Assembly (NCBI RefSeq): GCF_000175935.2
Contig: NC_014837.1
Location: forward strand, 2,480,001 to 2,544,000
Direction: 5' to 3'
DNA length: 64,000 nucleotides
Source of the DNA: Pantoea sp. At-9b
Lineage (GTDB): Bacteria > Pseudomonadota > Gammaproteobacteria > Enterobacterales > Enterobacteriaceae
This document shows, in pieces, positions 7,011 to 16,813 of the stretch; position 1 is the stretch's first letter, and every line of letters starts with the position of its first letter. The position numbers and the translations under genes were made by a program. The notes under the pieces are model-generated. The model saw nothing but the letters and a program-made list of their open reading frames with translations, made no database searches and was not told the origin of the DNA.

Positions 7011-7349
7011 ATGAATATCAAGTTGCTTACCGGACAGCGGCGTTTAGATACCACCGGGATGAAGTTCAGTGACATTGCAGACGGAAGGTTATTTATCACG
7101 CAGAGCAAGATCAGCCACAAAATTGTGCTGCCCGTGTCGTTGCGGCTGGAGGCCATCGGGCTGGATCTGAATGAAGTCATAGAACAGTGCCGAATCAGTA
7201 ATCCTTCTGACAACCTTATTTATTCATTCGTCAAGTTTGGTGGGTGCTCAGCGGGTCCGGTTATGCCGGATGCAATGACCGGGGAATTTGCTGAAGCTCG
7301 CGATTTAAGCGGGATTTAGTTCGAGGAAAACCCGCCAATCTTCCATGAA
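7011..7349 (+). pseudogene. Lambda-type tyrosine integrase, internal fragment
   Basis: The sequence matches the catalytic domain of lambda-like integrases: LLTGQRRLDTTGMKFSDIAD (arginine 1 region, normally TGQRVGDLCEMKWSDI), GRLFITQSKISHKIVLPVSL and later GEFAEARDLSGI. TAG at 7317-7319 interrupts the frame, which continues with FEENPPIFHE where intact proteins read PPTFHELRSL. The N-terminal domains, the second arginine box and the tyrosine are all lost. The fragment ends about 50 bases from the SdsR terminator. Confidence 0.75.
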
Positions 7350-7398
7350 AAGGGAAATGAGAGGAATTCACTCAAAATTAGTTATAAATCATATAGAC

Positions 7399-7498
7399 AA
7401 AAAAAGACCGAATACGATTCCTGTATCCGGTCCAGGGAAATGGCTCTTTGAGAGCCGTGCGCTAAAAGTTGGCATTAATGCAGGCGAGGTCGCCTTGC
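7399..7498 (-). ncRNA. sdsR: SdsR (RyeB) small RNA
   Basis: The minus strand carries the conserved SdsR sequence: a 5' segment starting GCAAGGCGACCTCGCCTGC, the highly conserved TTAATGCCAACTTTTAGCG core, the GGCTCT/AGAGCC hairpin, and a terminator whose stem GACCG-AATAC pairs with GTATT-CGGTC followed by seven U. SdsR is a sigma-S-dependent, Hfq-binding RNA that targets porin and mismatch-repair mRNAs in E. coli and Salmonella. Its place next to yebY is conserved. The antisense RNA RyeA/SraC is expected on the plus strand but its ends cannot be set from sequence. Confidence 0.85.
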
Positions 7499-7639
7499 CT
7501 TTTAAAGGTAGACCACGGGTGATTATTTTCCAGCCAACTGTCGCCGGGGGTAAGGAAAGCTGTCGACTCTGTGATCGCGACGGCAGAATAGGCAAAGGGA
7601 TGAGGCGCAGCAGGCTCTGCCGCGCCGTGCAGCAGGATT

Positions 7640-7984
7640 TTACTTGTCGCAAAGCGCCTGGGCGCGGGCGATAATTGGCTCCAGACTCATTTTCTGTCCC
7701 GGATGGGCTTTATCGTCAGCCTGAATCGTGCTGATCGATTCGGTGGTGCCCCGACCCGATTTCAGGTTTGCTTCCGCTTGGTCATTCAACGGGTAACGCA
7801 ACAAGGTGCTGGGGTTGATGGCGAACAGCGCATCGCCCTTCTCACAGCTCAGCATCACTTCTTCCCGCGTAAACGGCCACTTGTCTTTACCAATCTCAAA
7901 ACGGCTGATGGTGATAATCTGCGCTGCCATCGCCTGGCTGCAAAGTGCCATCAGCACACAAGCTGGAATCAGTTTCTTCAGCAA
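7640..7984 (-). CDS. yebY: YebY, periplasmic DUF2511 protein
   Basis: This 114-residue exported protein matches YebY: signal peptide ([18 protein letters not shown]) followed by the conserved [20 protein letters not shown] segment and [13 protein letters not shown] chose TTG 7984 because GAGGT lies at the right distance and the length equals E. coli YebY; ATG 8002 would add six residues but has no ribosome site. It is the last gene of copC-copD-yebY, the copper-linked cluster (yobA-yebZ-yebY in E. coli). Its own function is not established here. Confidence 0.85.
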   Translation of the reverse strand: MLKKLIPACVLMALCSQAMAAQIITISRFEIGKDKWPFTREEVMLSCEKGDALFAINPSTLLRYPLNDQAEANLKSGRGTTESISTIQADDKAHPGQKMSLEPIIARAQALCDK

Positions 7985-8020
7985 AATGTCGACCTCATAC
8001 ATTCAATCGGTATAGATGAT

Positions 8021-8902
8021 TCAGGTTGGTGCCAGCGTAGCAAACACACTAACCAACCCAATTACAACGATCGCCAGCAGCAGCTCAAGCTGCGTCAGGC
8101 GAATAAATATTGATGATGCATCACTGCCAGCCAGACGAAAACGCGGCACCAGCCAGTAGCGGTTAATCACCGCAATCGTGACCATTAACATCACCAGCAT
8201 CACCTTGGTAATCAGCAGCGTGCTCCACCATGTCGGCTGCCATTGCAGCGGGTCACCGGCAATCAACAGGCTATTGAACATGCCGGTCACTAGCGCTAAC
8301 GCCACCGCTAAATGCCCATAGCGCGAGAAGCGCATCATGCTGCGGATCGCATCCGTTCGGTGCGCGATGTTGCGTGCATCACGCATCAGTAACAGCAGGG
8401 GCAGCAACCCGCCACTCCAGAACGCCGCAGCGATCAGATGCAATGCGTGGTTCGCCTGCTGTAAGGCCCCCAGCCAGCCATCACGCATGGCGGCATGCCC
8501 CACTCCGGCCAGCGCGATCAGTTGTAGCAATCCACTGAGCAACAACATCTGCTGACACAGTCTGCCCCGCAGCAATAACGCCAGCACGCTCAGTAACGCA
8601 AACAGGATTTCCCAACGCCACACCTGACCAAAACGCGTAGTCAGTACCGCCTGCCAGGTGTCACCATCATACACATTGTGCCAGTCCCCGCTCATCAGGC
8701 CCGTCTGGGTCGCCAGCATCAATATTGCCGCCAGTAAACTCCCCAGCGCACTCAGTGTCAGCACGGTTCGTAGACGAACAGCCAGTACCGGACGAAAACG
8801 CGCCGGTGCCAACAGTGCGGTATAAAACGCACTGCCAGTCAGCAGTAGCACAGACAAAAAGTGGCACGCCCGCAGGCACACCCACAGGGTACTCAGGCTC
8901 AT
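8021..8902 (-). CDS. copD: CopD-family copper homeostasis membrane protein (YebZ)
   Basis: This 293-residue polytopic inner-membrane protein (about eight membrane segments) belongs to the CopD/YebZ family, thought to move copper across the inner membrane with CopC as periplasmic partner. Histidines in membrane helices (RACHFLSVL, GVGHAAM, NHALHL) are candidate metal ligands. The start overlaps the copC stop by one base (TAATG), showing translational coupling. yebY follows 36 bases downstream. Confidence 0.9.
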   Translation of the reverse strand: MSLSTLWVCLRACHFLSVLLLTGSAFYTALLAPARFRPVLAVRLRTVLTLSALGSLLAAILMLATQTGLMSGDWHNVYDGDTWQAVLTTRFGQVWRWEILFALLSVLALLLRGRLCQQMLLLSGLLQLIALAGVGHAAMRDGWLGALQQANHALHLIAAAFWSGGLLPLLLLMRDARNIAHRTDAIRSMMRFSRYGHLAVALALVTGMFNSLLIAGDPLQWQPTWWSTLLITKVMLVMLMVTIAVINRYWLVPRFRLAGSDASSIFIRLTQLELLLAIVVIGLVSVFATLAPT

Positions 8903-9279
8903 TACTTCACGCTAAATTGGTAACTGCCTTTGGTTTTATGACCGTCCACCGAGAGCACATGCCAGTTCACTTTGTAACTGCCTGCTGGCAGCGGCTGGTT
9001 AATCGGCACGATCAGCTGCGCATGCTGCTTATCGTTCACCTGCACTTTCCCCACCGGTACGGTCTGATTCTGCGCATCACGAATTTCAACGCCGCTAAAC
9101 GCGGGTTCCACATCTTCGGTAAACGTCAGCGTTAACGACTTGGGTGATGTATCAACCGTCGCTTTATCGGCCGGAACTGGCGTTTTAAGGTGAGCATGTG
9201 CCAGCGCAAACTGACTGAAGGCCAGCGCAGATGACGCCAGCAACAATGCCGCCACGCGGCTGAATGTAGTCTTCTTCAT
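8902..9279 (-). CDS. copC: CopC-family periplasmic copper-binding protein (YobA)
   Basis: This 125-residue protein has a cleavable signal peptide ending SQFALA before HAHLKTPVPADKATV. The mature N-terminal histidine of HAHL and a second HAQL/DGHKTKG region are the metal-binding features of CopC. The cupredoxin-like beta sandwich is followed by the YQFSVK end. ATG 9279 is supported by GAGGAT eight bases upstream; the open frame extends much further upstream but without coding character. It is the first gene of the copC-copD-yebY unit and divergent from holE. Confidence 0.9.
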   Translation of the reverse strand: MKKTTFSRVAALLLASSALAFSQFALAHAHLKTPVPADKATVDTSPKSLTLTFTEDVEPAFSGVEIRDAQNQTVPVGKVQVNDKQHAQLIVPINQPLPAGSYKVNWHVLSVDGHKTKGSYQFSVK

Positions 9280-9432
9280 CAGATCATCCTCTTTATTACG
9301 GCAAGCCGCCGCAAGCGTGGCAGCAGGATACGCTGCTGATCCGCAGGTGTCGATACCTGCAATGCGATCCCTTTTCCCTTGATCCTGAACGGGGAAAACA
9401 TTACTTTTGCCCCTGTTTATCAGGAGAAAAGC

Positions 9433-9663
9433 ATGAGTGAAAACCTTGCCCTGCTGTCGCAGGAAGAGAAAGACAAAGTGAATGTCGATCTGGCAGCAGC
9501 CGGTGTGGCGTTTAAAGAGCGCTACAATATGCCGGTGGTGGCGGATTTGGTGGAGCGAGAGCAGCCAGAAGCGCTGCGCGACTGGTTTCGTCAGCGGTTG
9601 ATGCAATATCGTCAGAAATCACTCAGCCTTTCTCGTCTGCCTTATGAACCGAAGCAGAAATAA
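9433..9663 (+). CDS. holE: DNA polymerase III theta subunit
   Basis: This 76-residue protein matches HolE, the theta subunit that binds and stabilises the epsilon proofreading subunit of DNA polymerase III. The conserved segment [20 protein letters not shown] is nearly identical to E. coli, as is the ending [12 protein letters not shown] 9433 follows CAGGAGAAAAGC. exoX begins three bases after the stop codon, so the two may be cotranscribed. Confidence 0.95.
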   Translation: MSENLALLSQEEKDKVNVDLAAAGVAFKERYNMPVVADLVEREQPEALRDWFRQRLMQYRQKSLSLSRLPYEPKQK

Positions 9664-9666
9664 TCT

Positions 9667-10335
9667 ATGTTACGCGTGATCGATACCGAAACCTGCGGTT
9701 TGCAAGGTGGCGTGGTTGAAGTGGCTTCGGTGGATGTGATCGACGGTCAGATTCTCAATCCAATGAGCGATTTGATCTGCCCGGATCGACCGATTAGCCA
9801 CCAGGCGATGGCGGTCCATCGTATTACTGAAGCCATGGTCGCCGACAAACCCACCATTGAACAGGCGATTGGTCGTTACCACGGCAGCCCGCACTATGTC
9901 GCGCACAACGCCAGTTTTGATCGCCGTATGTTGCCGGAAATGCCCGGGCAATGGATTTGTACCATGACGCTGGCGCGTCAGCTGTGGCCTGGTCAGAAAT
10001 ACGGCAACCAGGCGCTGCGGCATAGCCTGAAATTGGACGTCACACCGCCCGCCGATTTGCATGCACACCGTGCGCTCTACGATTGCTACGTCACCGCTGC
10101 CCTGCTGATTCGTATCATGGAAAAATCGGGCTGGAATGCCGAGCAGATGGTCAGTCGCTGCCAGCCAGCGCCAGTGGCTGATGATGTGTTCCCGTTCGGC
10201 AAATATCGCGGGCAAAGTATCGGCAGCATTGCGCGCAAAGATCCCGGTTATCTGCGTTGGGTGTTGGAAAATGTGCGCGATCTGCGCCCACCACTGCGGC
10301 AGGCGCTGCGCAAGTACGTGAAGAGTGATCAGTAG
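9667..10335 (+). CDS. exoX: Exodeoxyribonuclease X
   Basis: This 222-residue DEDDh 3'-5' exonuclease acts in mismatch repair and recombination. Exonuclease motif I is RVIDTETCG at residues 3-11, motif II is AHNASFDRR near 80, and motif III is [10 protein letters not shown] near 135. The C-terminal [15 protein letters not shown] segment is typical of ExoX. It lies directly downstream of holE. Its last seven bases overlap the end of the convergent ptrB. Confidence 0.95.
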   Translation: MLRVIDTETCGLQGGVVEVASVDVIDGQILNPMSDLICPDRPISHQAMAVHRITEAMVADKPTIEQAIGRYHGSPHYVAHNASFDRRMLPEMPGQWICTMTLARQLWPGQKYGNQALRHSLKLDVTPPADLHAHRALYDCYVTAALLIRIMEKSGWNAEQMVSRCQPAPVADDVFPFGKYRGQSIGSIARKDPGYLRWVLENVRDLRPPLRQALRKYVKSDQ

Positions 10336-12392
10336 TCGTGACGGTCTGGCAGCACGCCCTGCGCCAGGCCAATCAGGAAGGTAAATTCCTGCGCCACCCC
10401 TTCATAGGATTTGAAGCGTCCCGATTTGCCACCGTGGCCCGAATCCATATCGGTGCACAGCAGTAGCAGCGTATCGTTGGTCTTTAGCTCGCGCAATTTT
10501 GCCACCCATTTGGCCGGTTCCCAGTACTGCACCTGCGAATCGTGCAGACCGGTGGTCACCAGCAAATGTGGATAGTCCTGCGCGGTTACGTTGTCATACG
10601 GGCTGTACTGGCGGATGGTCTGGTAATACGCTTCCTGCTCCGGATTGCCCCACTCATCGTATTCACCGGTGGTCAATGGAATGGAGGGGTCGAGCATGGT
10701 GGTCACGACATCCACAAACGGCACCTGCGCCACCACGCCGTGATAGAGCTGCGGTGCCATATTGATTACCGCCCCCATCAGTAATCCCCCGGCGCTGCCA
10801 CCCATTGCATACAAGCGTTGCGGATGACCAAACCCTTTTGCCACCAGCGCTTCGGTGACATCAATAAAGTCGGTGAAGGTGTTCATCTTGTTATGCAGCC
10901 GACCGTCGTCATACCACTGCTGTCCCAGCTCGCCACCACCGCGCACATGGATAATGGCATAGACAAAGCCACGCTCCAGCAGGCTGATACGGCTGGTACC
11001 AAAACTGGCATCCATGCTGCTGCCGTAGGCACCATAGCCATATACCAGCATCGGGTTGTTGCCCGCCTGGAAGTGCTGACGATGGTAGACCAGCGAAACC
11101 GGAACCTCAGTGCCGTCACGCACGGTGATCCAGTGATGTTCGCTTTTGTAATCATCCGGATTGAAACCCGGCACTGGTGTCTGTTTGAGTACGCGGCGTT
11201 CCCCGCTTTCCATATTGAGTTCAAATAACGTGGTCGGCGTGGTCATGGACGAATAGCCGTAGCGCAGCGTATCGCTGTCCGGCGTGGGATTATAGGCCAG
11301 CCAGGTCACATAAGTGGGATCGTCAAACGCAATACCGGTGCTCTCGCCGCTTTCCCAATGGATCTGGCGCAGACTGGTCACCCCTCGCGACCGTTCTTCC
11401 ACCACCAGCCAATGTTTGAACAGCTGGAAATCTTCCAGTACCACCTGATCGCGGGCCGGAATCAGCGTTTGCCAGCGGTGTTCTGCCAGCCAGGCGCTGC
11501 GGTATAAGCCGAAATTCTTACCCTCGCGGTTCGAACGAATATAGAACTGATGATTATAATGGTCGACGGTGTATTCGTGGTCGCGGCGACGCGGACAAAA
11601 TACCTGCGGCTGGGCGTCCGGATACTCCGCATCAATCAGCTGAATTTCGCTGGTGGTGGTACTAAACAGCGCAATCAGGATGAAGTGCTCAGAGGTAGTC
11701 TTGTGCACGCTAAGATGGAAAGTATCGTCCTGCTCTTCGTACACCAGTTGATCGTCAGATTGCGGATGCCCCAATTCGTGACGCCATACCTGGTAAGCCA
11801 GCAAGGTCTTGGGATGCTTCCGCACGTAATAGACGGTGCGCGAATCATTGGCCCAGGCGAGGCTGGACGACGCATCACTCAGCACCTCGGGATACCAGCT
11901 ACCGCTGACCAGGTTGCGAAAACGGATGCCATACTGGCGGCGGGAAAGGAAATCCTCTGCCAGCGCCATCACCTGGTTATCCGGGCTGATCGCCAGCGCG
12001 CCCATAGTGTAGAAATCGCTGTGCGAGGCGCGCTGATTGCCATCAAGCAGCAATTGCCACTCGGCAGCGACAGCGGCGTCCTGCGGCTGACGGTAATAGG
12101 CCGGATACTCATTGCCGCGTTCATAGCGGCTTTGGTAGCGGTAGCCATTTTTCACGTAGGGTACCGAATGATCCTGTTGCGGAATGCGGTCGATAATCTC
12201 TTTCAACACCCGATCCTGTAGCGGTGCCTGACTGGCCATCATCGCTTTGCCATAGTCATTTTCGGCATGCAGATAATCGAGCACGTCGGGATTTTCCCGA
12301 TCGTCATCACGGAGCCAGAAATAATTGTCGGTGCGTGTTTCCCCGTGCAGGGTCATTGGGTGAGGGATTTTTTTTGCCTGAGGCTGATTCAT
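10329..12392 (-). CDS. ptrB: Oligopeptidase B
   Basis: This 687-residue cytoplasmic serine peptidase of the prolyl oligopeptidase family cleaves short peptides after basic residues. The catalytic serine is in [10 protein letters not shown] in the C-terminal alpha/beta hydrolase domain, with the histidine in [12 protein letters not shown] and the aspartate after [13 protein letters not shown]. The N-terminal half is the beta-propeller. Length equals E. coli PtrB. It converges on exoX with a seven-base overlap. Confidence 0.95.
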   Translation of the reverse strand: MNQPQAKKIPHPMTLHGETRTDNYFWLRDDDRENPDVLDYLHAENDYGKAMMASQAPLQDRVLKEIIDRIPQQDHSVPYVKNGYRYQSRYERGNEYPAYYRQPQDAAVAAEWQLLLDGNQRASHSDFYTMGALAISPDNQVMALAEDFLSRRQYGIRFRNLVSGSWYPEVLSDASSSLAWANDSRTVYYVRKHPKTLLAYQVWRHELGHPQSDDQLVYEEQDDTFHLSVHKTTSEHFILIALFSTTTSEIQLIDAEYPDAQPQVFCPRRRDHEYTVDHYNHQFYIRSNREGKNFGLYRSAWLAEHRWQTLIPARDQVVLEDFQLFKHWLVVEERSRGVTSLRQIHWESGESTGIAFDDPTYVTWLAYNPTPDSDTLRYGYSSMTTPTTLFELNMESGERRVLKQTPVPGFNPDDYKSEHHWITVRDGTEVPVSLVYHRQHFQAGNNPMLVYGYGAYGSSMDASFGTSRISLLERGFVYAIIHVRGGGELGQQWYDDGRLHNKMNTFTDFIDVTEALVAKGFGHPQRLYAMGGSAGGLLMGAVINMAPQLYHGVVAQVPFVDVVTTMLDPSIPLTTGEYDEWGNPEQEAYYQTIRQYSPYDNVTAQDYPHLLVTTGLHDSQVQYWEPAKWVAKLRELKTNDTLLLLCTDMDSGHGGKSGRFKSYEGVAQEFTFLIGLAQGVLPDRHDY

Positions 12393-12481
12393 AACGGTTT
12401 ATTTCCCTGAAGAGACAACATCCTGCAAGCGTGGCACCGATCGCGCTGGATGCCAAGCCATTGAGTACCAGGAAAATGTAA

Positions 12482-12502
12482 AACAAGGCCACACAGGTGG
12501 CC
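12482..12502 (-). terminator. Terminator of yebE
   Basis: On the minus strand GGCCAC-CTGT-GTGGCC is followed by TTGTTTT, ten bases after the yebE stop codon. Confidence 0.7.
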
Positions 12503-12512
12503 TGTGCGGGGA

Positions 12513-13166
12513 TTAACTGGCGGGTAAGGCAGCTTTTTCAGCCGCGAGATCGTTTTGCATTTCGTCACGCACATCTTGCGGGATCTTTAAGGCATCGCCC
12601 AGCGCCGCCAGATAACTGCGCTCCATAAAGTGGTCGACGTCAATGGCCGCGCAACTGAGGAAATAGAGTTCCAGTGCCTCTTCTTCATTTTTCACATCGG
12701 CCGCCAGCCAGTGTGGATCAAGCGGGCGGTTCATCGCCTGTTGGATCAAGGCTTCCGCCTGCGCACCATAGCCCGCCTGATGAATCTGCTGTTCAATCGC
12801 GGCACGTTCGCGATCATCAATATGGCCATCACTCTTGGCGGCGAACACCAGGGCGGTGACCAGGCGCTCAGCTCGCTGATCAAGCGGCGTTTGCACCTGA
12901 CCAAAACCTGGCTCATCCTGATGGCTTTCGCGTACCCGTTGCTTATATTTATTCCACAGCACTGCGCCCGCTGCTGCCCCGCCGCCGATAATCAGCGCTT
13001 TGCCGCCGTATTTGGTCAGCAGCTTGCGTGAAGATTTGCTGGCAATCAACAGGCCAGCCAGTCCACCTAACGCGCCGGGGGCCAGCATGTCGCTTAATCC
13101 GCTCCCTTTACCGCCGCTTCCCTGCTTCTTCAGTACCGATTGAATTTGCTGCAGCCAGTTATTCAT
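12513..13166 (-). CDS. yebE: YebE, DUF533 inner-membrane protein
   Basis: This 217-residue protein has a glycine-rich N-terminal region with one or two membrane segments ([15 protein letters not shown] and [15 protein letters not shown]). A C-terminal acidic TerB-like helical domain ([20 protein letters not shown]) carries the DGHID pattern. It matches E. coli YebE, an envelope-stress-induced protein of unknown mechanism. yebF and yebG, which follow yebE in E. coli, are absent here. Confidence 0.9.
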   Translation of the reverse strand: MNNWLQQIQSVLKKQGSGGKGSGLSDMLAPGALGGLAGLLIASKSSRKLLTKYGGKALIIGGGAAAGAVLWNKYKQRVRESHQDEPGFGQVQTPLDQRAERLVTALVFAAKSDGHIDDRERAAIEQQIHQAGYGAQAEALIQQAMNRPLDPHWLAADVKNEEEALELYFLSCAAIDVDHFMERSYLAALGDALKIPQDVRDEMQNDLAAEKAALPAS

Positions 13167-13275
13167 CGTTTAACTCCTGTTTAAGATCCGGGTTTCACAT
13201 GCTGCCGCAGTGGATGTCAGGAAACGTCAGAACGGCGCAAAGTAAGGCAAACCTTGTGATGTGGAAAAGATGAGA

Positions 13276-13291
13276 ACGCAAACGTTTTCGT
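13276..13291. promoter_or_regulatory. PurR operator of purT
   Basis: ACGCAAACGTTTTCGT is a perfect match to the PurR consensus and sits directly before a TATACT -10-like element at 13293, 39 bases upstream of purT. It predicts purine repression of purT. Confidence 0.9.
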
Positions 13292-13329
13292 ATATACTGC
13301 GCGCGCATTTTGACTGCTAAGGTGAAATT

Positions 13330-14508
13330 ATGACGACTCTCGGAACCGCGCTGCGTCCTGCCGCAACGCGTGTCATGCTGTTAGGTTCAGGCGAGCTGGG
13401 TAAAGAAGTGGCACTGGAGTGCCAGCGTCTGGGTGTGGAAGTGATCGCGGTGGATCGCTACGCCGATGCGCCTGCTATGCATGTTGCCCACCGCAGCCAT
13501 GTGATTAACATGCTGGATGGTGACGCGTTGGCCGCCCTGATTGCGCTGGAAAAACCCGATTTCGTGGTGCCAGAAATTGAAGCTATCGCCACAGAAAAAC
13601 TGCTTGAACTGGAGCAGCAGGGACAAAAGGTGGTGCCGACTGCCCGTGCCGCACGCCTGACCATGAACCGCGAAGGTATCCGTCGTCTGGCTGCCGAAGA
13701 ACTGGCGTTGCCAACCTCCACTTACCAATTTGCCGACAGCAAAGAAAACTTTGTTGCGGCGGCCACTGCCATTGGTTTCCCCTGCATCGTCAAACCGGTG
13801 ATGAGTTCATCCGGTAAAGGCCAGAGCTTTATCCGTGACGCCAGCCAGCTCGATAAGGCCTGGGATTACGCGCAACAAGGCGGCCGTGCCGGTGCCGGAC
13901 GTGTGATTGTGGAAGGGGTGGTGAAGTTTGATTTCGAAATCACGCTGCTGACCATCAGCGCGGTGGATGGCATTCATTTCTGCGCGCCAATCGGTCACCG
14001 TCAGGAAGATGGCGATTACCGCGAATCCTGGCAGCCGCAGCAGATGAGCGAACTGGCTCTGCAACGGGCGCAGGAAATCGCTGAAAAAGTGGTCACCGCA
14101 CTGGGCGGTTATGGCCTGTTCGGCGTGGAATTGTTCGTGTGTGGTGACGAGGTCATCTTTAGCGAAGTGTCACCGCGCCCGCATGATACCGGCATGGTAA
14201 CGTTGATTTCTCAGGATCTGTCTGAGTTCGCGCTGCATGTACGCGCTTTCCTCGGCTTGCCGATTGGCGGTATCCGTCAGTACGGTGCTGCGGCCTCGGC
14301 AGTGATTCTGCCGCAACTGGAGAGCACCAATGTCCGCTTCGTGAATGTTGAAGCTGCACTGGGGGCAGGATTGCAGTTACGCCTGTTCGGTAAACCAGAA
14401 ATTGCCGGTCAACGCCGTCTCGGCGTCGCACTCGCCACCGGTGACAACACCGACGATGCCATTGCCCGCGCTATCAAAGCCGCTGCTGCGGTAAAAGTCG
14501 AAGGTTAA
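13330..14508 (+). CDS. purT: Phosphoribosylglycinamide formyltransferase 2 (formate-dependent)
   Basis: This 392-residue ATP-grasp enzyme makes formyl-GAR from GAR, formate and ATP, the folate-independent route to step three of purine synthesis. The N-terminal Rossmann-like part begins [16 protein letters not shown]. The ATP-grasp core includes [15 protein letters not shown] and the metal-site region [22 protein letters not shown]. Length equals E. coli PurT. It is a single gene with its own PurR site. Confidence 0.97.
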   Translation: MTTLGTALRPAATRVMLLGSGELGKEVALECQRLGVEVIAVDRYADAPAMHVAHRSHVINMLDGDALAALIALEKPDFVVPEIEAIATEKLLELEQQGQKVVPTARAARLTMNREGIRRLAAEELALPTSTYQFADSKENFVAAATAIGFPCIVKPVMSSSGKGQSFIRDASQLDKAWDYAQQGGRAGAGRVIVEGVVKFDFEITLLTISAVDGIHFCAPIGHRQEDGDYRESWQPQQMSELALQRAQEIAEKVVTALGGYGLFGVELFVCGDEVIFSEVSPRPHDTGMVTLISQDLSEFALHVRAFLGLPIGGIRQYGAAASAVILPQLESTNVRFVNVEAALGAGLQLRLFGKPEIAGQRRLGVALATGDNTDDAIARAIKAAAAVKVEG

Positions 14509-14516
14509 TCCCTGAT

Positions 14517-14539
14517 GCGGTGAGCACCTGGCTCACCGC
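14517..14539. terminator. Hairpin between convergent purT and eda
   Basis: GCGGTGAGC-ACCTG-GCTCACCGC forms a nine-base-pair stem just after purT. The following sequence is only moderately T-rich, so it is a weak or Rho-assisted terminator candidate. Confidence 0.5.
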
Positions 14540-14554
14540 GCTTCACTTATTTAC

Positions 14555-15193
14555 TTATTTCGCGCCCGCGACGGCTTCGCGCGCCAGATGGGTAATACGC
14601 TCCCAGTCTCCCGCTTCCAGCGCATCGTTTGGCACCAGCCAGGAACCGCCGATACACAGCACGCTTTTCAGCGCCAGATAGTCACGATAGTTCGCCGGAG
14701 AGATCCCCCCCGTCGGGCAGAAGCGTACCTGTGGGAAGGGTCCACCAATCGCCTGCAACGCTTTGACGCCGCCGTTGGCTTCCGCCGGGAAGAATTTAAA
14801 CTCGCGCAGACCGTAGTCCATACCGGTCATCAGTTCGGACACGGTGCTGATGCCAGGAATCAACGGCACCGGACCTTCCACCGCCGCTTTCAGCAGCGGT
14901 TCAGTGATGCCCGGGCTGATCACAAACTGCGCACCGGCGTCGGTGACTTCTTTCAGTTGCTGTGGATTGATGACGGTACCTGCCCCAACAATCGCTTCCG
15001 GCACTTCTTTGATCATGGCGCGCAGCGCATCCATCGCCACCGGCGTGCGCAGGGTGACTTCCAGCACGCGCACACCGCCCGCCACCAGCGCTTTGGCCAT
15101 CGGCACGGCGTGTTCCAGTTTGTTTACCACAATGACCGGTACAACCGGTCCGGTGGTCAGGATCTGTTCTGCACTTGTTTTCCAGTTTTTCAT
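14555..15193 (-). CDS. eda: KDPG/KHG aldolase
   Basis: This 212-residue aldolase cleaves 2-keto-3-deoxy-6-phosphogluconate to pyruvate and glyceraldehyde-3-phosphate, the last step of the Entner-Doudoroff and uronate pathways. The Schiff-base lysine lies in [11 protein letters not shown] and the catalytic glutamate in [12 protein letters not shown] 15193 has AGGAAAC upstream and matches E. coli; the GTG just before it is less likely. edd, which precedes eda in E. coli, is missing from this locus. A KdgR-like site lies about 100 bases upstream. Confidence 0.97.
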   Translation of the reverse strand: MKNWKTSAEQILTTGPVVPVIVVNKLEHAVPMAKALVAGGVRVLEVTLRTPVAMDALRAMIKEVPEAIVGAGTVINPQQLKEVTDAGAQFVISPGITEPLLKAAVEGPVPLIPGISTVSELMTGMDYGLREFKFFPAEANGGVKALQAIGGPFPQVRFCPTGGISPANYRDYLALKSVLCIGGSWLVPNDALEAGDWERITHLAREAVAGAK

Positions 15194-15296
15194 CACGTTT
15201 CCTAAGGGTTTTCAGTCAGGCCATTCAGACCTGCGGGATGTTCCTGAGCATTACCATACAAGATCGGCGTGACTCACGTCCATCGGCGGCACCAGG

Positions 15297-15320
15297 TTTT
15301 TGAAACCATGGTTCAATTTA
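15297..15320. promoter_or_regulatory. KdgR-like operator upstream of eda
   Basis: TTTTTGAAACCATGG followed by TTCAATTT is a near-palindrome close to the KdgR consensus (AAAATGAAACA..GTTTCATTTT). KdgR is the known repressor of eda and pectin/uronate genes in enterobacteria. Position about 104-127 bases before the eda start fits an upstream promoter. Confidence 0.55.
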
Positions 15321-15351
15321 GGATGATGAAAAGGCACAACATGAATCGCTC

Positions 15352-16782
15352 TCACGACGTAATCGCCATGATCTCACCGGAATCTGTCGCCAGACGCACC
15401 AGAGCGCCATCCTGCCATGCCTGGCTACGCCGTCCGTTGCTGTCGATATACACCGCGATCCCCCGCGCGACAGCTAAGATCGCCGCATGGGATTGGCTGT
15501 CGATGGCGGTAAAACAGATCCCCCCGGTGGCATTAACGTCCAGCGTCATCACTTCTGAGGGTAACAGGTAATTGGCGATAATCAGTCCAGGCGCATGCAG
15601 TTGCGGTGGCGTGAACAGCGGATGACCGAGCAGCAAGCGCAACACCCGGATACCGACATCGTAAACATCAATATATCTTTCGCGTAAATACGCATCTTCT
15701 ATGGCGCGGTATTCATCCGCCATCTGGCTAATGACGTCGAGCCACAGTTGCTCAATCGGCGCGGGTTGCTGTGCCAGCCGTTCAAGCGTGGTGTCATACA
15801 ATTCGGTATCTTCCAGCATCATCTGGTGCGCGGAGAAAATCGCCGCCTCATGCGCCGACAGTTGCTGTTCCGTGGCAGCTATCACGCCATCCAGTTCCTG
15901 TTTCGCCAGCGAAATGGCGTGGTTGAGCCGGGCAATTTCAGCCTCGTTCGCCTCAACCGCGCGTGGTGATAGCTGCGGCAGGCCACGATTGATGCGACAT
16001 AGCGTTACCTCCAGTGCTGCGGGTTTATTTTTTGCCGGCTGACTTTGCGCCTTGTCGCTGTCGCCGAATTGCGTTGCCGCCAACGCGGCAAAGGCGTCGA
16101 TCGCCTGCTGCGCCTGTGGACCACGCGCCAGCAACGTAATGACATCACCGCATTTGATGCCGAGCCGCACCACATTGTTCATGCTCCTGGCATTCATCAC
16201 CCGGTCACCGTTGACGATGTCAACCTCCGCATCAAATTGATTCAGGCAACGGACAATCGCCGACGCTGGACGCGCATGAATGCCGGTCGGGTTGGTTATC
16301 GTCCAGGAGAAGCTTTTGCTGTCTTGATCGGTCGCGGTCGGCGACGCCGCTTCCTGCGGTGCGGACAGCCATGCGCTCTGCCCCAGTTGGGCATATTTCG
16401 CGGCCAGCGCCTGATGGGCCTCAGCCATAACCTGACCGATAGTCTGGCCGGATGCCGCCGCGACCGCCGCCGCAACGGTCCCTTCCACCAGCGGCGCGGC
16501 GCAGATCTGCACCCGCGCCATTTTTTCCTCGCCAAGCAACTCTTTCGCCATATCCGTGCTGAGAATCGCGCTGCCCATATCGACCATCACCAGCACATCG
16601 TCATCCAGCACGTCCTCTATCGCCGCCATAACCGCAACAGGATCTGTTCCTATTGGGTTATCGGGGTCATCAATGCCCGCCGCCAGCGCAAACTTCACGT
16701 TTCCCTGAGTCATTTGTGACGCCAGTTCAATGACGCCTTCAGCAAGCTTCCTGCTATGAGAAACCACCACAATATTGACCAT
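15352..16782 (-). CDS. dhaM: PTS-dependent dihydroxyacetone kinase phosphoryl donor DhaM
   Basis: This 476-residue multidomain phosphocarrier passes phosphate from PEP through the PTS to DhaL. The N-terminal EIIA-mannose-like domain has its histidine in VVVSHSRKLAEG (residue 9) and DMGSAILS. A middle HPr-like domain has the GIHARPASAIV phosphohistidine motif near 167-175. The C-terminal part resembles the EI N-terminal domain, with GGICFTAIDSQSHAAILA. Length is that of E. coli DhaM. It is last in the glpF-dhaK-dhaL-dhaM unit, 31 bases after dhaL. Confidence 0.95.
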   Translation of the reverse strand: MVNIVVVSHSRKLAEGVIELASQMTQGNVKFALAAGIDDPDNPIGTDPVAVMAAIEDVLDDDVLVMVDMGSAILSTDMAKELLGEEKMARVQICAAPLVEGTVAAAVAAASGQTIGQVMAEAHQALAAKYAQLGQSAWLSAPQEAASPTATDQDSKSFSWTITNPTGIHARPASAIVRCLNQFDAEVDIVNGDRVMNARSMNNVVRLGIKCGDVITLLARGPQAQQAIDAFAALAATQFGDSDKAQSQPAKNKPAALEVTLCRINRGLPQLSPRAVEANEAEIARLNHAISLAKQELDGVIAATEQQLSAHEAAIFSAHQMMLEDTELYDTTLERLAQQPAPIEQLWLDVISQMADEYRAIEDAYLRERYIDVYDVGIRVLRLLLGHPLFTPPQLHAPGLIIANYLLPSEVMTLDVNATGGICFTAIDSQSHAAILAVARGIAVYIDSNGRRSQAWQDGALVRLATDSGEIMAITS

Positions 16783-16813
16783 ATTTTGACAACCTTATTG
16801 AGGACCGCAGTTG

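Noticed and set aside
6923..7213. 96-residue minus-strand frame over the integrase fragment
   Set aside because: Most of it is antisense to the integrase remnant. Only the last 20 residues look protein-like, which is not enough.
7345..7674. 109-residue frame across the SdsR region
   Set aside because: It is the complement of the SdsR RNA gene and the end of yebY, so the open frame is accidental.
12307..12574. Short minus-strand frames between ptrB and yebE
   Set aside because: They overlap the ends of the two genes and the yebE terminator in other frames and have no coding signature.
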